A program made the translations under genes and the position numbers. This document shows, one piece after another, positions 16,069 through 24,406 of a DNA stretch of 48,492 nt. The notes beneath the pieces were generated by a model. The model was not told where the DNA came from. It saw nothing but the letters and a program-made list of their open reading frames with translations, and did no database searches. Position 1 is the first letter of the stretch; every line of letters begins with the position of its first letter. The stretch comes from JBHJGU01 sp050331475 (GTDB taxonomy: Bacteria; Pseudomonadota; Alphaproteobacteria; Caulobacterales; Maricaulaceae), in contig JBHJGU010000128.1 in the NCBI GenBank assembly GCA_050331475.1, positions 1-48,492 on the forward strand, written 5' to 3'.

Positions 16069-17264
16069 TACAGCCCGTCGCGCCGCTCGGCGACGTCGCT
16101 CAACGCCGCGTCCAGTCGATCGATGATTTGGTCAGCTTCGGTCTGGCTCAACACCAAAGGCGGGGCGAGACGCACCACATTATCGCCTGCCGAGCCCACC
16201 AATAACCGGTGCTCGCGCGCGCGGGCCTGCACCGCTTTGGGATCGAGCCCGTCGCGCAGTTTTAGACCCCGCAACAGCCCTTTACCGCGGCTCTCCGCAA
16301 CCAGATTGCCCCGCCGATCGGCGAGGTCCGCCAAGCCCGCCGCCAGATGGTCCGCCACCGCGACCACCTCGTCCATAAACCCTTCGGCCGTAAGCAGATC
16401 GAATACCGCGTCGCCGACGGCTGTGGCGAGCGGGTTGCCGCCATTGGTCGATCCGTGTGCGCCCACCACCATCGTCCGGCAGGCCGCTTCGGTGGCTAAA
16501 CACGCGCCGAGCGGGAAGCCGCCGCCGACGCCTTTGGCCACCGCCATAATGTCGGGTTCGGCGTTGTTCGCCCATTGGTGCGCCCACAGCTTGCCGGTTC
16601 GGCCCGCGCCGCATTGCACCTCGTCATAGATCAACAGCGTCCCTGTGGCGTCGCAAAGCGCGCGCAAGCCCTGCAGGCATTCCGGCGGCAGCGGTCGCAC
16701 CCCGCCATCGCCTTGCACGGGCTCCACAACCACAGCGCAGGTTCGCTCGGTGACCGCTTCGCGCAGCGCATCGTGATCGCCAAACGGCAATTGTCGATAT
16801 CCCGGCAGCGCCGGACCGAACCCTTCAAGATATTTCGGGTTCGCCGCCGCATTAATCGCCGCATAAGACCGGCCGTGAAACGCGCCCTCAAAGCCGATAA
16901 TTTCGATCCGTTCGGGCGCGCCATTGGCGGCGTGAAACCTTCGGGCTGTCTTTAAGGCGCATTCGATCGCCTCGGTGCCGGAATTGGTGAAAAACACCCG
17001 CTCGGCGAAACTCGTCTCGCAGTACTTCTGCGCGAGCCGTTTTTGGGCCGGGATCTCGAACATGTTCGAGAGATGCCAGAGCTTCTCGGCCTGAGTTTTC
17101 AGGGTTTCCACCAGCGTGGGATGAGCGTGCCCGAGCGCGTTCACCGCAATGCCAGCGATGGCGTCTAAATACGCCTCACCCTCGGCGGTATAAAGCGTGC
17201 AGCCTTCGCCGCGGTCGAACACCAAGGGCGGCGGCGCGTATGTGGCCATCAAGGGTGCGGACAT
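16068..17264 (-). CDS. argD: Acetylornithine aminotransferase
   Basis: A 398-residue class III PLP aminotransferase. It makes N-acetylornithine from its semialdehyde in arginine synthesis, and such enzymes may also act on succinyl-diaminopimelate. Seen: LDAIAGIAVNALGHAHP, FFTNSGTEAIECALK, GFEGAFHGRSYAA, VVVEPVQGDGG, LLIYDEVQCGAGRTG and the PLP-lysine motif AVAKGVGGGFPLGA, then HGSTNGGNPLA. The acetylornithine call over other class III members rests on the adjacent argF. It lies 30 bases after the ABC-2 permease. Confidence 0.94.
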   Translation of the reverse strand: MSAPLMATYAPPPLVFDRGEGCTLYTAEGEAYLDAIAGIAVNALGHAHPTLVETLKTQAEKLWHLSNMFEIPAQKRLAQKYCETSFAERVFFTNSGTEAIECALKTARRFHAANGAPERIEIIGFEGAFHGRSYAAINAAANPKYLEGFGPALPGYRQLPFGDHDALREAVTERTCAVVVEPVQGDGGVRPLPPECLQGLRALCDATGTLLIYDEVQCGAGRTGKLWAHQWANNAEPDIMAVAKGVGGGFPLGACLATEAACRTMVVGAHGSTNGGNPLATAVGDAVFDLLTAEGFMDEVVAVADHLAAGLADLADRRGNLVAESRGKGLLRGLKLRDGLDPKAVQARAREHRLLVGSAGDNVVRLAPPLVLSQTEADQIIDRLDAALSDVAERRDGL

Positions 17265-17294
17265 GGGTCGTCTCCCTGCCTTATGAGCGCGGGG

Positions 17295-18107
17295 CTAGGC
17301 TTTCAAACGCCAGCCGCGGGCAAAAGCGCTGCGGCACGCAAACACGGCGATCGCGGTTAACGCGCCGATCAACCCAGCGCCGATTGCCAAATCGCCGTCG
17401 GCCCGGCCAGTGAAACCGTACCGAAACCCGTCGATCAAATAAAACACCGGATTGAGGTGGATCAGCACTCGGAAGGCCTCAGGGACCGCGCTCGACGAAT
17501 AAAACGTACCGGATAGAAAGGTCAGCGGCAGCAGAACAAAATTCTGCACAGCCGCCAGATGATCGAACTTAAACGCGGCGACACCGCCCAACACGCCCAG
17601 CGCGCCGAACAACACAGCCCCCGTCAGGCTGAAATACAGAACCGCCCAAATTTGGCTCGGAGTCATGTCGGTCAACACGCTCGCCGCCACAGAGGCGGCG
17701 AGAGCAACGATGATCCCCCGCGTCGCAGCGCCCGCCACAAAGCCCGCGGTCAATTCGAAAGGCGACAGCGGCGGCATCAGGAAATCCACCGCATTGCCCT
17801 GCACCTTTGCGATAAGGATCGAGGAGGCGGAGTTGGCGAACGCATTGGTCAACAGCGCCATCATCACCAAGCCCGGCGCCAAAAAGCTGGTGAAGTCACC
17901 GCCCCCCGGCGCGGTGCGGTTCGCCCCGATCGCCAACTTAAACACGATGACGAATAACAGCGTCGACACCATAGGCGCCAACACGGTTTGAAAGGACACT
18001 TTCAAAAAGCGTCCCACTTCCTTGCGGTAAAGGGTCCACAGACCGAGCGTATTGACCGCGCCCAGCGCACGTACGCTCGGCGCCGCGCGCGCCGATCGAG
18101 CTTCCAT
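17295..18107 (-). CDS. ABC-2 type transporter permease
   Basis: A 270-residue ABC-2 family permease with six membrane helices and the typical SFLAPGLVMMALL segment, MPPLSPFE, and FLSGTFYSSSAVP followed by LNPVFYLIDGFRYGF near the C terminus. This is the YadH/NodJ-like subgroup that exports drugs, lipids or glycans with a separate ATPase. No ATPase gene is adjacent: upstream is gcrA in the opposite direction and downstream is argD. The partner must be elsewhere. Start ATG 18107; the first 20 residues are non-family-like, so a slightly later start is possible. Confidence 0.88.
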   Translation of the reverse strand: MEARSARAAPSVRALGAVNTLGLWTLYRKEVGRFLKVSFQTVLAPMVSTLLFVIVFKLAIGANRTAPGGGDFTSFLAPGLVMMALLTNAFANSASSILIAKVQGNAVDFLMPPLSPFELTAGFVAGAATRGIIVALAASVAASVLTDMTPSQIWAVLYFSLTGAVLFGALGVLGGVAAFKFDHLAAVQNFVLLPLTFLSGTFYSSSAVPEAFRVLIHLNPVFYLIDGFRYGFTGRADGDLAIGAGLIGALTAIAVFACRSAFARGWRLKA

Positions 18108-18167
18108 ACCCGATCAGCTAGCACGCCGCGACCGGCTTCGCCCCAATCCTCGCATCTCGCCGTTACC

Positions 18168-18213
18168 CACAAGATATAGGTTCTTGTGAATAACCCGCGC
18201 TCAATATCTTGTG
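18168..18213. repeat. Inverted repeat in the gcrA upstream region
   Basis: Perfect ten-base arms CACAAGATAT (18168-18177) and ATATCTTGTG (18204-18213), 26 bases apart. A third partial copy, TTCTTGTG, lies at 18181-18188. The right arm overlaps the likely gcrA -35 and the left arm faces the divergent ABC permease. Confidence 0.7.
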
Positions 18214-18236
18214 CTTCGCGCGCCTTTGGTTACAAT
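18209..18236 (+). promoter_or_regulatory. Likely gcrA promoter
   Basis: TTGTGC at 18209-18214, a 16-base spacer and TACAAT at 18231-18236. The -10 is five of six to TATAAT. The start of transcription would lie near 18243, about 68 bases before the gcrA ATG. Confidence 0.5.
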
Positions 18237-18284
18237 ATTTAGGGTGGACAGGGCGCAAGGGCGCTTGCAGGTCCACTAGATATT

Positions 18285-18289
18285 GATTC
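18285..18289. promoter_or_regulatory. GANTC (CcrM) methylation site before gcrA
   Basis: GATTC, 21 bases before the gcrA ATG. In Caulobacter and relatives CcrM methylates GANTC and GcrA acts with sigma-70 at such sites. This site may tie gcrA to the methylation state; that is an inference. Confidence 0.45.
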
Positions 18290-18310
18290 GGACGGCTCGG
18301 GGAGCGGCGA

Positions 18311-18838
18311 ATGGCTTGGACGGATGATCGCGTTGAAACGTTGAAGCGGCTGTGGGCGGAAGGACTCAGTGCGAGCCAGATCGCCAAACAGCTTGGCGGG
18401 GTGACCCGAAATGCGGTGATCGGCAAAGTCCACCGCTTAGGTCTGTCGGGGCGCGCGACACCGTCCCGGCCGGTTCGTCGCACAGCGGCTGCGCGGGTGA
18501 AGCCGAGCGCTCCGCGCGCGCCGGCCCCGCCGACGGCGGTGAAACCCGTCCCGGCGCCCGTTACGCCGCCACCTCCGCCGCTGGAGCCCGCGCCTTTGGA
18601 AAACGGAAATTTCGCAACCGTGCTCACGCTGAGCGAACGGATTTGCAAATGGCCGATCGGCGATCCCACGGACCCAAATTTTCGGTTTTGCGGACGACCC
18701 TCGAAGCCCGGATCGCCTTATTGCGAAGCCCATGCTCGGATGGCGTATCAACCCGCTTCGAAGAAACGCAAACGGGAAACTGCGGATGCCGACGCCGCTT
18801 TGGACGCGATCGCCAATACCCGGCGAAACTGGGCTTAA
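18311..18838 (+). CDS. gcrA: GcrA cell-cycle regulator
   Basis: A 175-residue GcrA protein. In Caulobacter it binds the sigma-70 subunit and activates promoters with methylated GANTC sites, controlling S-phase genes. The N-terminal helix-turn-helix is exact: MAWTDDRVETLKRLW, then GLSASQIAKQLGG, VTRNAVIGKVHRLGLSGR. A proline/alanine-rich linker (about 65-100) leads to the C-terminal sigma-interacting domain with CKWPIGDP, FRFCGRP and YCEAHARMAYQP. GcrA restricts the source to alphaproteobacteria. It stands alone, convergent with phoB, with 21 bases between them. Confidence 0.97.
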   Translation: MAWTDDRVETLKRLWAEGLSASQIAKQLGGVTRNAVIGKVHRLGLSGRATPSRPVRRTAAARVKPSAPRAPAPPTAVKPVPAPVTPPPPPLEPAPLENGNFATVLTLSERICKWPIGDPTDPNFRFCGRPSKPGSPYCEAHARMAYQPASKKRKRETADADAALDAIANTRRNWA

Positions 18839-18859
18839 GGCACACAGCGCTTGGCGCGG

Positions 18860-19546
18860 TTACTCGGCGTCGAGCGCGTAACCGGCGGAGCGGACGGTTC
18901 GAATCGGATCGTCCTCGCCGGCTTTATTGAGGGCTTTGCGCAGCCGGCCGATGTGAACGTCGACAGTTCGGGCTTCGACGTACACGTCCGACCCCCACAC
19001 CGCGTCGAGCAATTGCTCGCGCGAGAACACCCGGCCGGGATGCTGCATCAGGTAATCGAGCAGGCGGAATTCGGTTGGTCCTAAATGAACTTCGACGCCG
19101 CCGCGCTTCACCCGATGGGCGACCCGGTCGACAATAATGTCCGCGCAACGCACTTTGTCCTCGGTCAGGCCCGGTCGGATGCGCCGGAGCACCGCGCGCA
19201 CCCGGGCGAGCAATTCGGTCATGGAGAACGGTTTGACGATGTAGTCGTCCGCGCCGGTGTCCAGTCCGCGCACCCGATCGCCTTCCTCGCCCCGCGCTGT
19301 GAGCATAACGATCGGCAGGTTGCGGGTCTCAGGCCGCCCGCGGAGCCGTCGGCACACTTCGATCCCGGACACCCGCGGCAGCATCCAATCGAGCAGGACC
19401 AGATCGGGCATCTCTTCTTCGATGGACACCATGGCGTCCTCGCCGTCCGCGGATAGCGCGACGCGGTAGCCCTCTTTCTTGAGATTGTATTGGAGAAGCG
19501 TGGACAAGGAGTCTTCGTCTTCGACAACCAGGACATAAGGGCTCAT
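18860..19546 (-). CDS. phoB: Phosphate regulon response regulator PhoB
   Basis: A 228-residue OmpR-family regulator. The receiver domain has the acidic pocket VVEDED, the phosphorylation site LLDWMLP (Asp53), LTARGEE and the VKPFSM lysine. The winged-helix domain contains LGPTEFRLLDYLM, SREQLLDAVWG and ARTVDVHIGRLRKAL, the classic PhoB pattern. It binds Pho boxes when phosphate is low; two candidates are found in this cluster. It is the last gene, nine bases after phoU. Confidence 0.97.
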   Translation of the reverse strand: MSPYVLVVEDEDSLSTLLQYNLKKEGYRVALSADGEDAMVSIEEEMPDLVLLDWMLPRVSGIEVCRRLRGRPETRNLPIVMLTARGEEGDRVRGLDTGADDYIVKPFSMTELLARVRAVLRRIRPGLTEDKVRCADIIVDRVAHRVKRGGVEVHLGPTEFRLLDYLMQHPGRVFSREQLLDAVWGSDVYVEARTVDVHIGRLRKALNKAGEDDPIRTVRSAGYALDAE

Positions 19547-19554
19547 GAGCTCAC

Positions 19555-20286
19555 CTATTCATCTGGATTGGACGGTAGCGCGGTGACAGGGCCGGAGCCC
19601 GCCAGGCGATCACCTTGTTTGGGTCTGTCGGGCGCCAGATCGTCTCCAGTGATCCAAAAATGGACGATTTCGGCGATGTTCGTCGCATGGTCGCCGATCC
19701 GCTCAAGATTCTTGGCGACAAACAACAAATGCGCGGAGGGTCCGATCATGCGGGGGTCCTCCATCATGTAGGTGAGTAATTCCCGGAAGAGGCTGTTGTG
19801 GTGCGCGTCCACATCCTCGTCCCGTCGCCAGGCGTCCACGGCCCGATCGATTTTCGCCGTGAGATAGGCGTCGAGCACGTCTTCGAGCTGGGTGATCACC
19901 AACCGACCCATGCGCTCGATCCCGCCGGTGAGGAAAATCGGCTCCGCCTCATTGATGACCAGCGTCCGCTTGGCGATGTTTTTCGCCAAGTCGCCGACGC
20001 GCTCCAAGTCCGCGGAGATTTTCAGCGCCGCGATCGTCTGGCGCAGATCCGCCGCTAAGGGCTGGCGCAGGGCGATCAGCCGGATGACGCGCCGCTCTAA
20101 ATCGGTTTGGAGCGCGTCAACGTCGGTATCTCGCGCAATCACGCGATGGGCCAGGTCGGTGTCGCGTCGGGTGACCGCCTCGAGCGCGTCCGCTGTCATC
20201 GCTTCGGCCAAACCGCCCATGCGCGCAACCTGGCTAGTCAAGCCCGCCAATTCCTCAGAGAAGGATTTAACTATGTGCCGGGTCAT
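19555..20286 (-). CDS. phoU: PhoU phosphate signalling regulator
   Basis: A 243-residue PhoU with two three-helix-bundle repeats. It carries the metal-binding E/D-rich segments: ISADLERVGDLAKNIAKR in the first repeat and KNLERIGDHATNIAE in the second. PhoU links the Pst transporter to PhoR and keeps the Pho regulon off when phosphate is ample. It lies between pstB and phoB in the usual order. The last 30 residues form a low-complexity tail of unknown role. Confidence 0.97.
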   Translation of the reverse strand: MTRHIVKSFSEELAGLTSQVARMGGLAEAMTADALEAVTRRDTDLAHRVIARDTDVDALQTDLERRVIRLIALRQPLAADLRQTIAALKISADLERVGDLAKNIAKRTLVINEAEPIFLTGGIERMGRLVITQLEDVLDAYLTAKIDRAVDAWRRDEDVDAHHNSLFRELLTYMMEDPRMIGPSAHLLFVAKNLERIGDHATNIAEIVHFWITGDDLAPDRPKQGDRLAGSGPVTALPSNPDE

Positions 20287-20318
20287 GGGCGTTTTGGCTC
20301 ACCTTTCGCTTGGATCGC

Positions 20319-21119
20319 TTAACCGAACCGACCAGTGATATAGTCTTGGGTCCGTTCATCCGCTGGATTGGTGAAAATCTCTTCTGTGGGTCCAGCCTCC
20401 ACAAGCTTGCCAAGGTGAAAAAACGCAGTGCGTTGGGATACCCGGGCGGCCTGGGCCATCGAGTGGGTGACGATGATAATGCAGAAATTGTGACGCAGCT
20501 CGTCAATCAGTTCTTCGATCTTAGCCGTTGCGATGGGGTCAAGCGCGGAGCACGGCTCGTCCATTAGGATCACTTCGGGGCTCACCGCGATCGCGCGCGC
20601 TATGACCAAGCGCTGCTGCTGACCGCCAGACAGGCTTGTGCCCGGTTGGTGCAAGCGATCGGCCACCTCGTTCCAAAGGCCGGCGCGCTTCAGGCTCTGC
20701 TCCACGATGTGATCGAGTTCTTCTTTCGCCCCCGCGATGCCGTGAATGCGCGGGCCATAGGCGATGTTGTCATAAATCGATTTTGGGAACGGATTGGGTT
20801 TTTGGAACACCATGCCGACCCGGGCGCGCAGCACCACCGGGTCAATGTCCGCGCTATAGATGTTCGCGCCGTCAATGGCGACTTCCCCGTCCACCCGACA
20901 GCTTTCGATCGTGTCGTTCATCCGATTAATGCAGCGCAAAAAGGTGGACTTGCCGCACCCGGACGGACCGATAAACGCTGTGACGCTGCGATCGGGGATG
21001 TCCAATGAGACGTCGAACAGCGCTTGTTTGGCGCCGTAAAAGACATCGACGTCTTTCGCGGCGACCTTAATCGCCGCCTCGGAGGTCCCACCTCGCAGGT
21101 CGACGGTTTGCTGCACCAT
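20319..21119 (-). CDS. pstB: Phosphate ABC transporter ATPase PstB
   Basis: A 266-residue PstB. Walker A GPSGCGKST, Q-loop VFQKPNPFP, signature LSGGQQQR, Walker B VILMDEPCSALDP and switch histidine in THSMAQA are all present, as is the PstB-specific INRMND segment. It energises high-affinity phosphate import with PstC and PstA. It begins three bases after the pstA stop. Confidence 0.98.
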   Translation of the reverse strand: MVQQTVDLRGGTSEAAIKVAAKDVDVFYGAKQALFDVSLDIPDRSVTAFIGPSGCGKSTFLRCINRMNDTIESCRVDGEVAIDGANIYSADIDPVVLRARVGMVFQKPNPFPKSIYDNIAYGPRIHGIAGAKEELDHIVEQSLKRAGLWNEVADRLHQPGTSLSGGQQQRLVIARAIAVSPEVILMDEPCSALDPIATAKIEELIDELRHNFCIIIVTHSMAQAARVSQRTAFFHLGKLVEAGPTEEIFTNPADERTQDYITGRFG

Positions 21120-21122
21120 GCC

Positions 21123-22925
21123 TTACCACCTCCGCTCGAAGCGCCTGCGAAGATACACCGCCAGCGCGTTCAAGATCACCATCATCACCAATAACACCAC
21201 GATCGCCGCCGCCGTCCGCGCTTCGAAAGCCCGTTCGGAGAGATCGGACCACAGATAAACTTGGACCGGCATCACCGTGGCCGGCTGGGTGAAGCCGGCG
21301 GGCACATCGGCGATGAACGCCACCATGCCGATCATCAGCAAGGGCGCAGTCACCCCCATGGCTTGGGCCAGGCCGATAATCGAACCGGTCAACACGCCGG
21401 GGGCGGCGAGCGGCAGAACGTGGTGAAACACCGTTTGGGTTTTCGATGCGCCCATGCCTAGCGCCGCTTCGCGGATTGACGGCGGCACCGCCTTTAATGC
21501 GGCGCGCGAGGAAATGATCACCGTGGGCAGGGTCATCAAAGCCAACACCATGCCGCCCACCACCGGGGCCGATCGGGGCAGATCCAACGTATTGAGGAAG
21601 ATCGCTAAGCCCAACAGGCCGAAAACGATCGATGGCACAGCGGCGAGGTTGTTGATATTGACCTCGACTAGATCGACCAGACCGCCGCTTCGGGCGTATT
21701 CTTCAAGATAGATGGCCGTGCACACCCCGATCGGGACCGCCAACGCCATGGTCACCAGCATGGTCAGAAGCGTACCGACAAAGGCGCCCAGCACGCCGGC
21801 GAGTTCCGGTTCCCGGCTGTCCGCGCGGGTGAACAGGTAGTGGTTGAACACCGAGCGGATGATCCCACGATCCGCCAGCGCTTCAATCCAGACCACTTGA
21901 GCGTCGGAGATCCGGCGATCGGCCTCCGGTGTGGCCAGGTCGATAACCGACCAGGCGCCTGGTTGCGCGGGCGTGTCCTGGTCCAGGGGCGTCACCACCT
22001 CGCCCAAAGCGCGAGTTGGCGAAATTTCGGTGAGTTTGACGACGCCGCCGCCGACCGCCACTAAGACCGAACGCGTCGCCGGTGTTAACGTAATAAAATC
22101 CCCAGGCCGGTTCGCGGTTTGGCGCAAGGCTTGGGCTTGGGCGGAAAAGCGGTCCGCTTCGGATTGGGCGTCTTGTGCGGCGAGCGCGGCGGTCTCCGCC
22201 GCCTCGCTGAGCCCCGCCGCTTCGGCGCGGTCGCGCTGGGCTAAGGCGGCTTGGGCGCGTAAGTCGGCCCGTTCGGCCTGGCGGGCCAAAGCGTCGGCGC
22301 GGTCTCGCAGCTCCGACTTCACGTCTGTAACGATAGGGCCGAAATCTTGGTTTGAGGTCGAGGAGATCTCCACCGATCCGGTGCGGCCCGAAGGGCTGGC
22401 GATCCCGCGTCCGGGGGTTTCCCGCCGTGGGGTGAGCGCGCCCTTCAGAAAAAGGTCGCCGTCATCAGACAAGGGCGCTGTGTAGCGGATCGTTTCGCCG
22501 ATCCGATCGGGGTTTTCGAGCGTTAAATCTAAAAGCCCCGCGGCGTTGATCGGCGCAATTAGGCCAAACAAGTCGCGCAGCCGCGCCCGATCGTCAACGC
22601 TGGGAAATTGCTCGCGTAACGCGGCTTGGAAGACACCGTTAAAATTGCCCCGCCGGATGGAGCGTTCGCTTTGGTCGCCCAACGGGTCGACCAGGTCCGC
22701 CTCCAGGGTCACGTCCAAGGTGATTTCATGCACCGTAAAGGCGCTGCGCGAGGACCAACCCACCGAGCCGAGCAAAGACAGCAGCGCAGCCACCGCGACC
22801 ACGATCGCCGCGCGGCCGAAAAACTGAAACCACGCCTCCGCGCGATAGCGGCGCTTGAGCCGCGCGTTTGCGGCTGCGCGGACGCGCCCGGCGGTCGAGG
22901 CCTCATTGGCGGTCGTATCAGTCAT
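21123..22925 (-). CDS. pstA: Phosphate ABC transporter permease PstA, with coiled-coil insertion
   Basis: A 600-residue PstA of the long alphaproteobacterial type (DUF3333 N-terminal part). One helix at about 36-57, then a large periplasmic region, then the core permease from about 375 with LEEYARSGG, NNLAAVPSIVFGLLGL and the EAA-like loop REAALGMGASKTQTVFHHVLP. Two oddities. Residues about 201-272 are an Ala/Glu/Arg-rich heptad-like stretch, which appears to be an extra coiled coil and makes the protein much longer than the roughly 430 residues I expect. And the usual GETAPL motif reads GVTAPL (524-529), a Glu to Val change by one base (GTG at 21351-21353). Its ATG overlaps the pstC stop region by eight bases. 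Confidence 0.93.
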   Translation of the reverse strand: MTDTTANEASTAGRVRAAANARLKRRYRAEAWFQFFGRAAIVVAVAALLSLLGSVGWSSRSAFTVHEITLDVTLEADLVDPLGDQSERSIRRGNFNGVFQAALREQFPSVDDRARLRDLFGLIAPINAAGLLDLTLENPDRIGETIRYTAPLSDDGDLFLKGALTPRRETPGRGIASPSGRTGSVEISSTSNQDFGPIVTDVKSELRDRADALARQAERADLRAQAALAQRDRAEAAGLSEAAETAALAAQDAQSEADRFSAQAQALRQTANRPGDFITLTPATRSVLVAVGGGVVKLTEISPTRALGEVVTPLDQDTPAQPGAWSVIDLATPEADRRISDAQVVWIEALADRGIIRSVFNHYLFTRADSREPELAGVLGAFVGTLLTMLVTMALAVPIGVCTAIYLEEYARSGGLVDLVEVNINNLAAVPSIVFGLLGLAIFLNTLDLPRSAPVVGGMVLALMTLPTVIISSRAALKAVPPSIREAALGMGASKTQTVFHHVLPLAAPGVLTGSIIGLAQAMGVTAPLLMIGMVAFIADVPAGFTQPATVMPVQVYLWSDLSERAFEARTAAAIVVLLVMMVILNALAVYLRRRFERRW

Positions 22926-24297
22926 ATTTTTCTCGATACCGTTGCACGATGCGCAGGGCGATGACGTTCATGACCAGGGTGGCGAGGAACAGAACAAAGC
23001 CGAGCGCGAAGGCGGACAGGGTTTTGGCGCTGTCGAATTCCTGGTCGCCGGTCAGAAGAGCCACAATCTGCACGGTGATGGTGGTCACCGATTCCAGCGG
23101 GTTCCAGGTGAGGTTCGCCGCCCGGCCCGCCGCCATCACAACGATCATGGTCTCGCCCACCGCGCGGGACACCGCCAGCAACATCGCGCCCATGACGCCT
23201 GGCAACGCCGCAGGTAGGATCACTTGGCGCACGGTCTCCGATTTAGTCGCGCCCATAGCGTAAGCGCCGTCGCGCAAGGTTTGCGGCACGGCGTTGATCA
23301 CGTCGTCGGACAGTGAAGAGACGAAAGGAATAATCATCACCCCCATCACCAAACCCGCCGACAAGGCGGTTTGGGTGGGCAGGTCCAAACCCACCGCGGC
23401 GGCAGCCGCGCGGATCGCCGGCCCGACGGTCAAGAGCGCGAAAAAGCCGTAGACGACGGTGGGAATGCCCGCCAAAATCTCCAAAATCGGTTTGACGAAC
23501 AACCGGGTCCGCCGGCTGGCGTATTCGGAAAGGTATATGGCGGAGAACAGCCCCACCGGCGCGGCGACCAACATGGCCAAGGCGGTGATCAACAGCGTGC
23601 CCGCGAATAACGGCGCAGCCCCGAACGCGCCGGACTGGCCGACTTGGTCCGCGCGCAAGGCAATCTGCGGGCTCCATTGCAGGCCAAACAGGAACTCAAA
23701 GGGTGAGACGAGTTGGAAGAACGACCAGCTCTCGTAAAGCAGCGACGCGACAATGCCGATCGTGGTGAGGATCGCGATGGCTGAGCACACCATCAGCGCG
23801 CCGATCACAACGCGCTCCACATGGACGCGCGCGCGAAACTCGGGCGCCAGTCGGGGGTGGGCGAACGCGCCACCGCCGGCCGCCAAAGCGACGATCAAAA
23901 TCGCCACCGCCGTGCGAACCCCAGCCTCGGTTGTGCGGAACGCCGCCGCCGCCGTCTCTAGCGCTGCGGAATTCGCGCTCGCCAAACCGCCAAACGCCAA
24001 GGCGCGCGCATCGCGCAAAAAGACCTCGAACCGTTCATTGGGCAGCGCATGAACCGCGTCTGGCAGACCGAACGAGACAAGCCCGTTCACCAACCGATCG
24101 CCGAACAAAGCGTAAGCCCCCAAAACGAGCAAGCTCGGCCCCACCGCCCAAAGAGCGAGAAAATAGCCATAATAGTTGGGCAGCGAGTGAAGCCCGCGCT
24201 CCGCGGTCACCTTCGCCACCGCCCGCGCGCGCCCGGCCGCAAACGCGACGGCTGTCAACGCCAACAGTGCGACAAATAAGAAACCGGTCACTGGCAT
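22918..24297 (-). CDS. pstC: Phosphate ABC transporter permease PstC
   Basis: A 459-residue PstC with the N-terminal extension common in alphaproteobacteria. The core has SEYASRRTRLFVKPILEIL, GIPTVVYGFFAL, the coupling loop GAYAMGATKSETVRQVILPAA and the conserved SRAVGETMIV, with the Arg and Glu known to matter for phosphate transport in E. coli PstC. The binding protein PstS is not in this cluster. Start ATG 24297, nine bases after GGAGGG. It has its own Pho-box promoter, so pst expression can rise without read-through from phoR. Confidence 0.95.
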   Translation of the reverse strand: MPVTGFLFVALLALTAVAFAAGRARAVAKVTAERGLHSLPNYYGYFLALWAVGPSLLVLGAYALFGDRLVNGLVSFGLPDAVHALPNERFEVFLRDARALAFGGLASANSAALETAAAAFRTTEAGVRTAVAILIVALAAGGGAFAHPRLAPEFRARVHVERVVIGALMVCSAIAILTTIGIVASLLYESWSFFQLVSPFEFLFGLQWSPQIALRADQVGQSGAFGAAPLFAGTLLITALAMLVAAPVGLFSAIYLSEYASRRTRLFVKPILEILAGIPTVVYGFFALLTVGPAIRAAAAAVGLDLPTQTALSAGLVMGVMIIPFVSSLSDDVINAVPQTLRDGAYAMGATKSETVRQVILPAALPGVMGAMLLAVSRAVGETMIVVMAAGRAANLTWNPLESVTTITVQIVALLTGDQEFDSAKTLSAFALGFVLFLATLVMNVIALRIVQRYREKYD

Positions 24298-24340
24298 GGC
24301 GTCGCTCCCTCCGCGCGCAGGGTCCGTTTAAAAAGGTTTG

Positions 24341-24358
24341 ATGACTGTTCTGTGACAT
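24341..24358 (-). promoter_or_regulatory. Pho box before pstC
   Basis: Minus strand ATGTCAC-AGAA-CAGTCAT, two seven-base repeats of the PhoB consensus CTGTCAT with the standard four-base gap. Ten bases further is a -10-like TAAACG (24325-24330), the usual Pho-promoter spacing. The start of transcription should be near 24318. Confidence 0.82.
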
Positions 24359-24406
24359 TGGGCGTGCGCCGAGGGACTTTTTCGCCAGGGCAAGCTCAAG
24401 CGGCCT

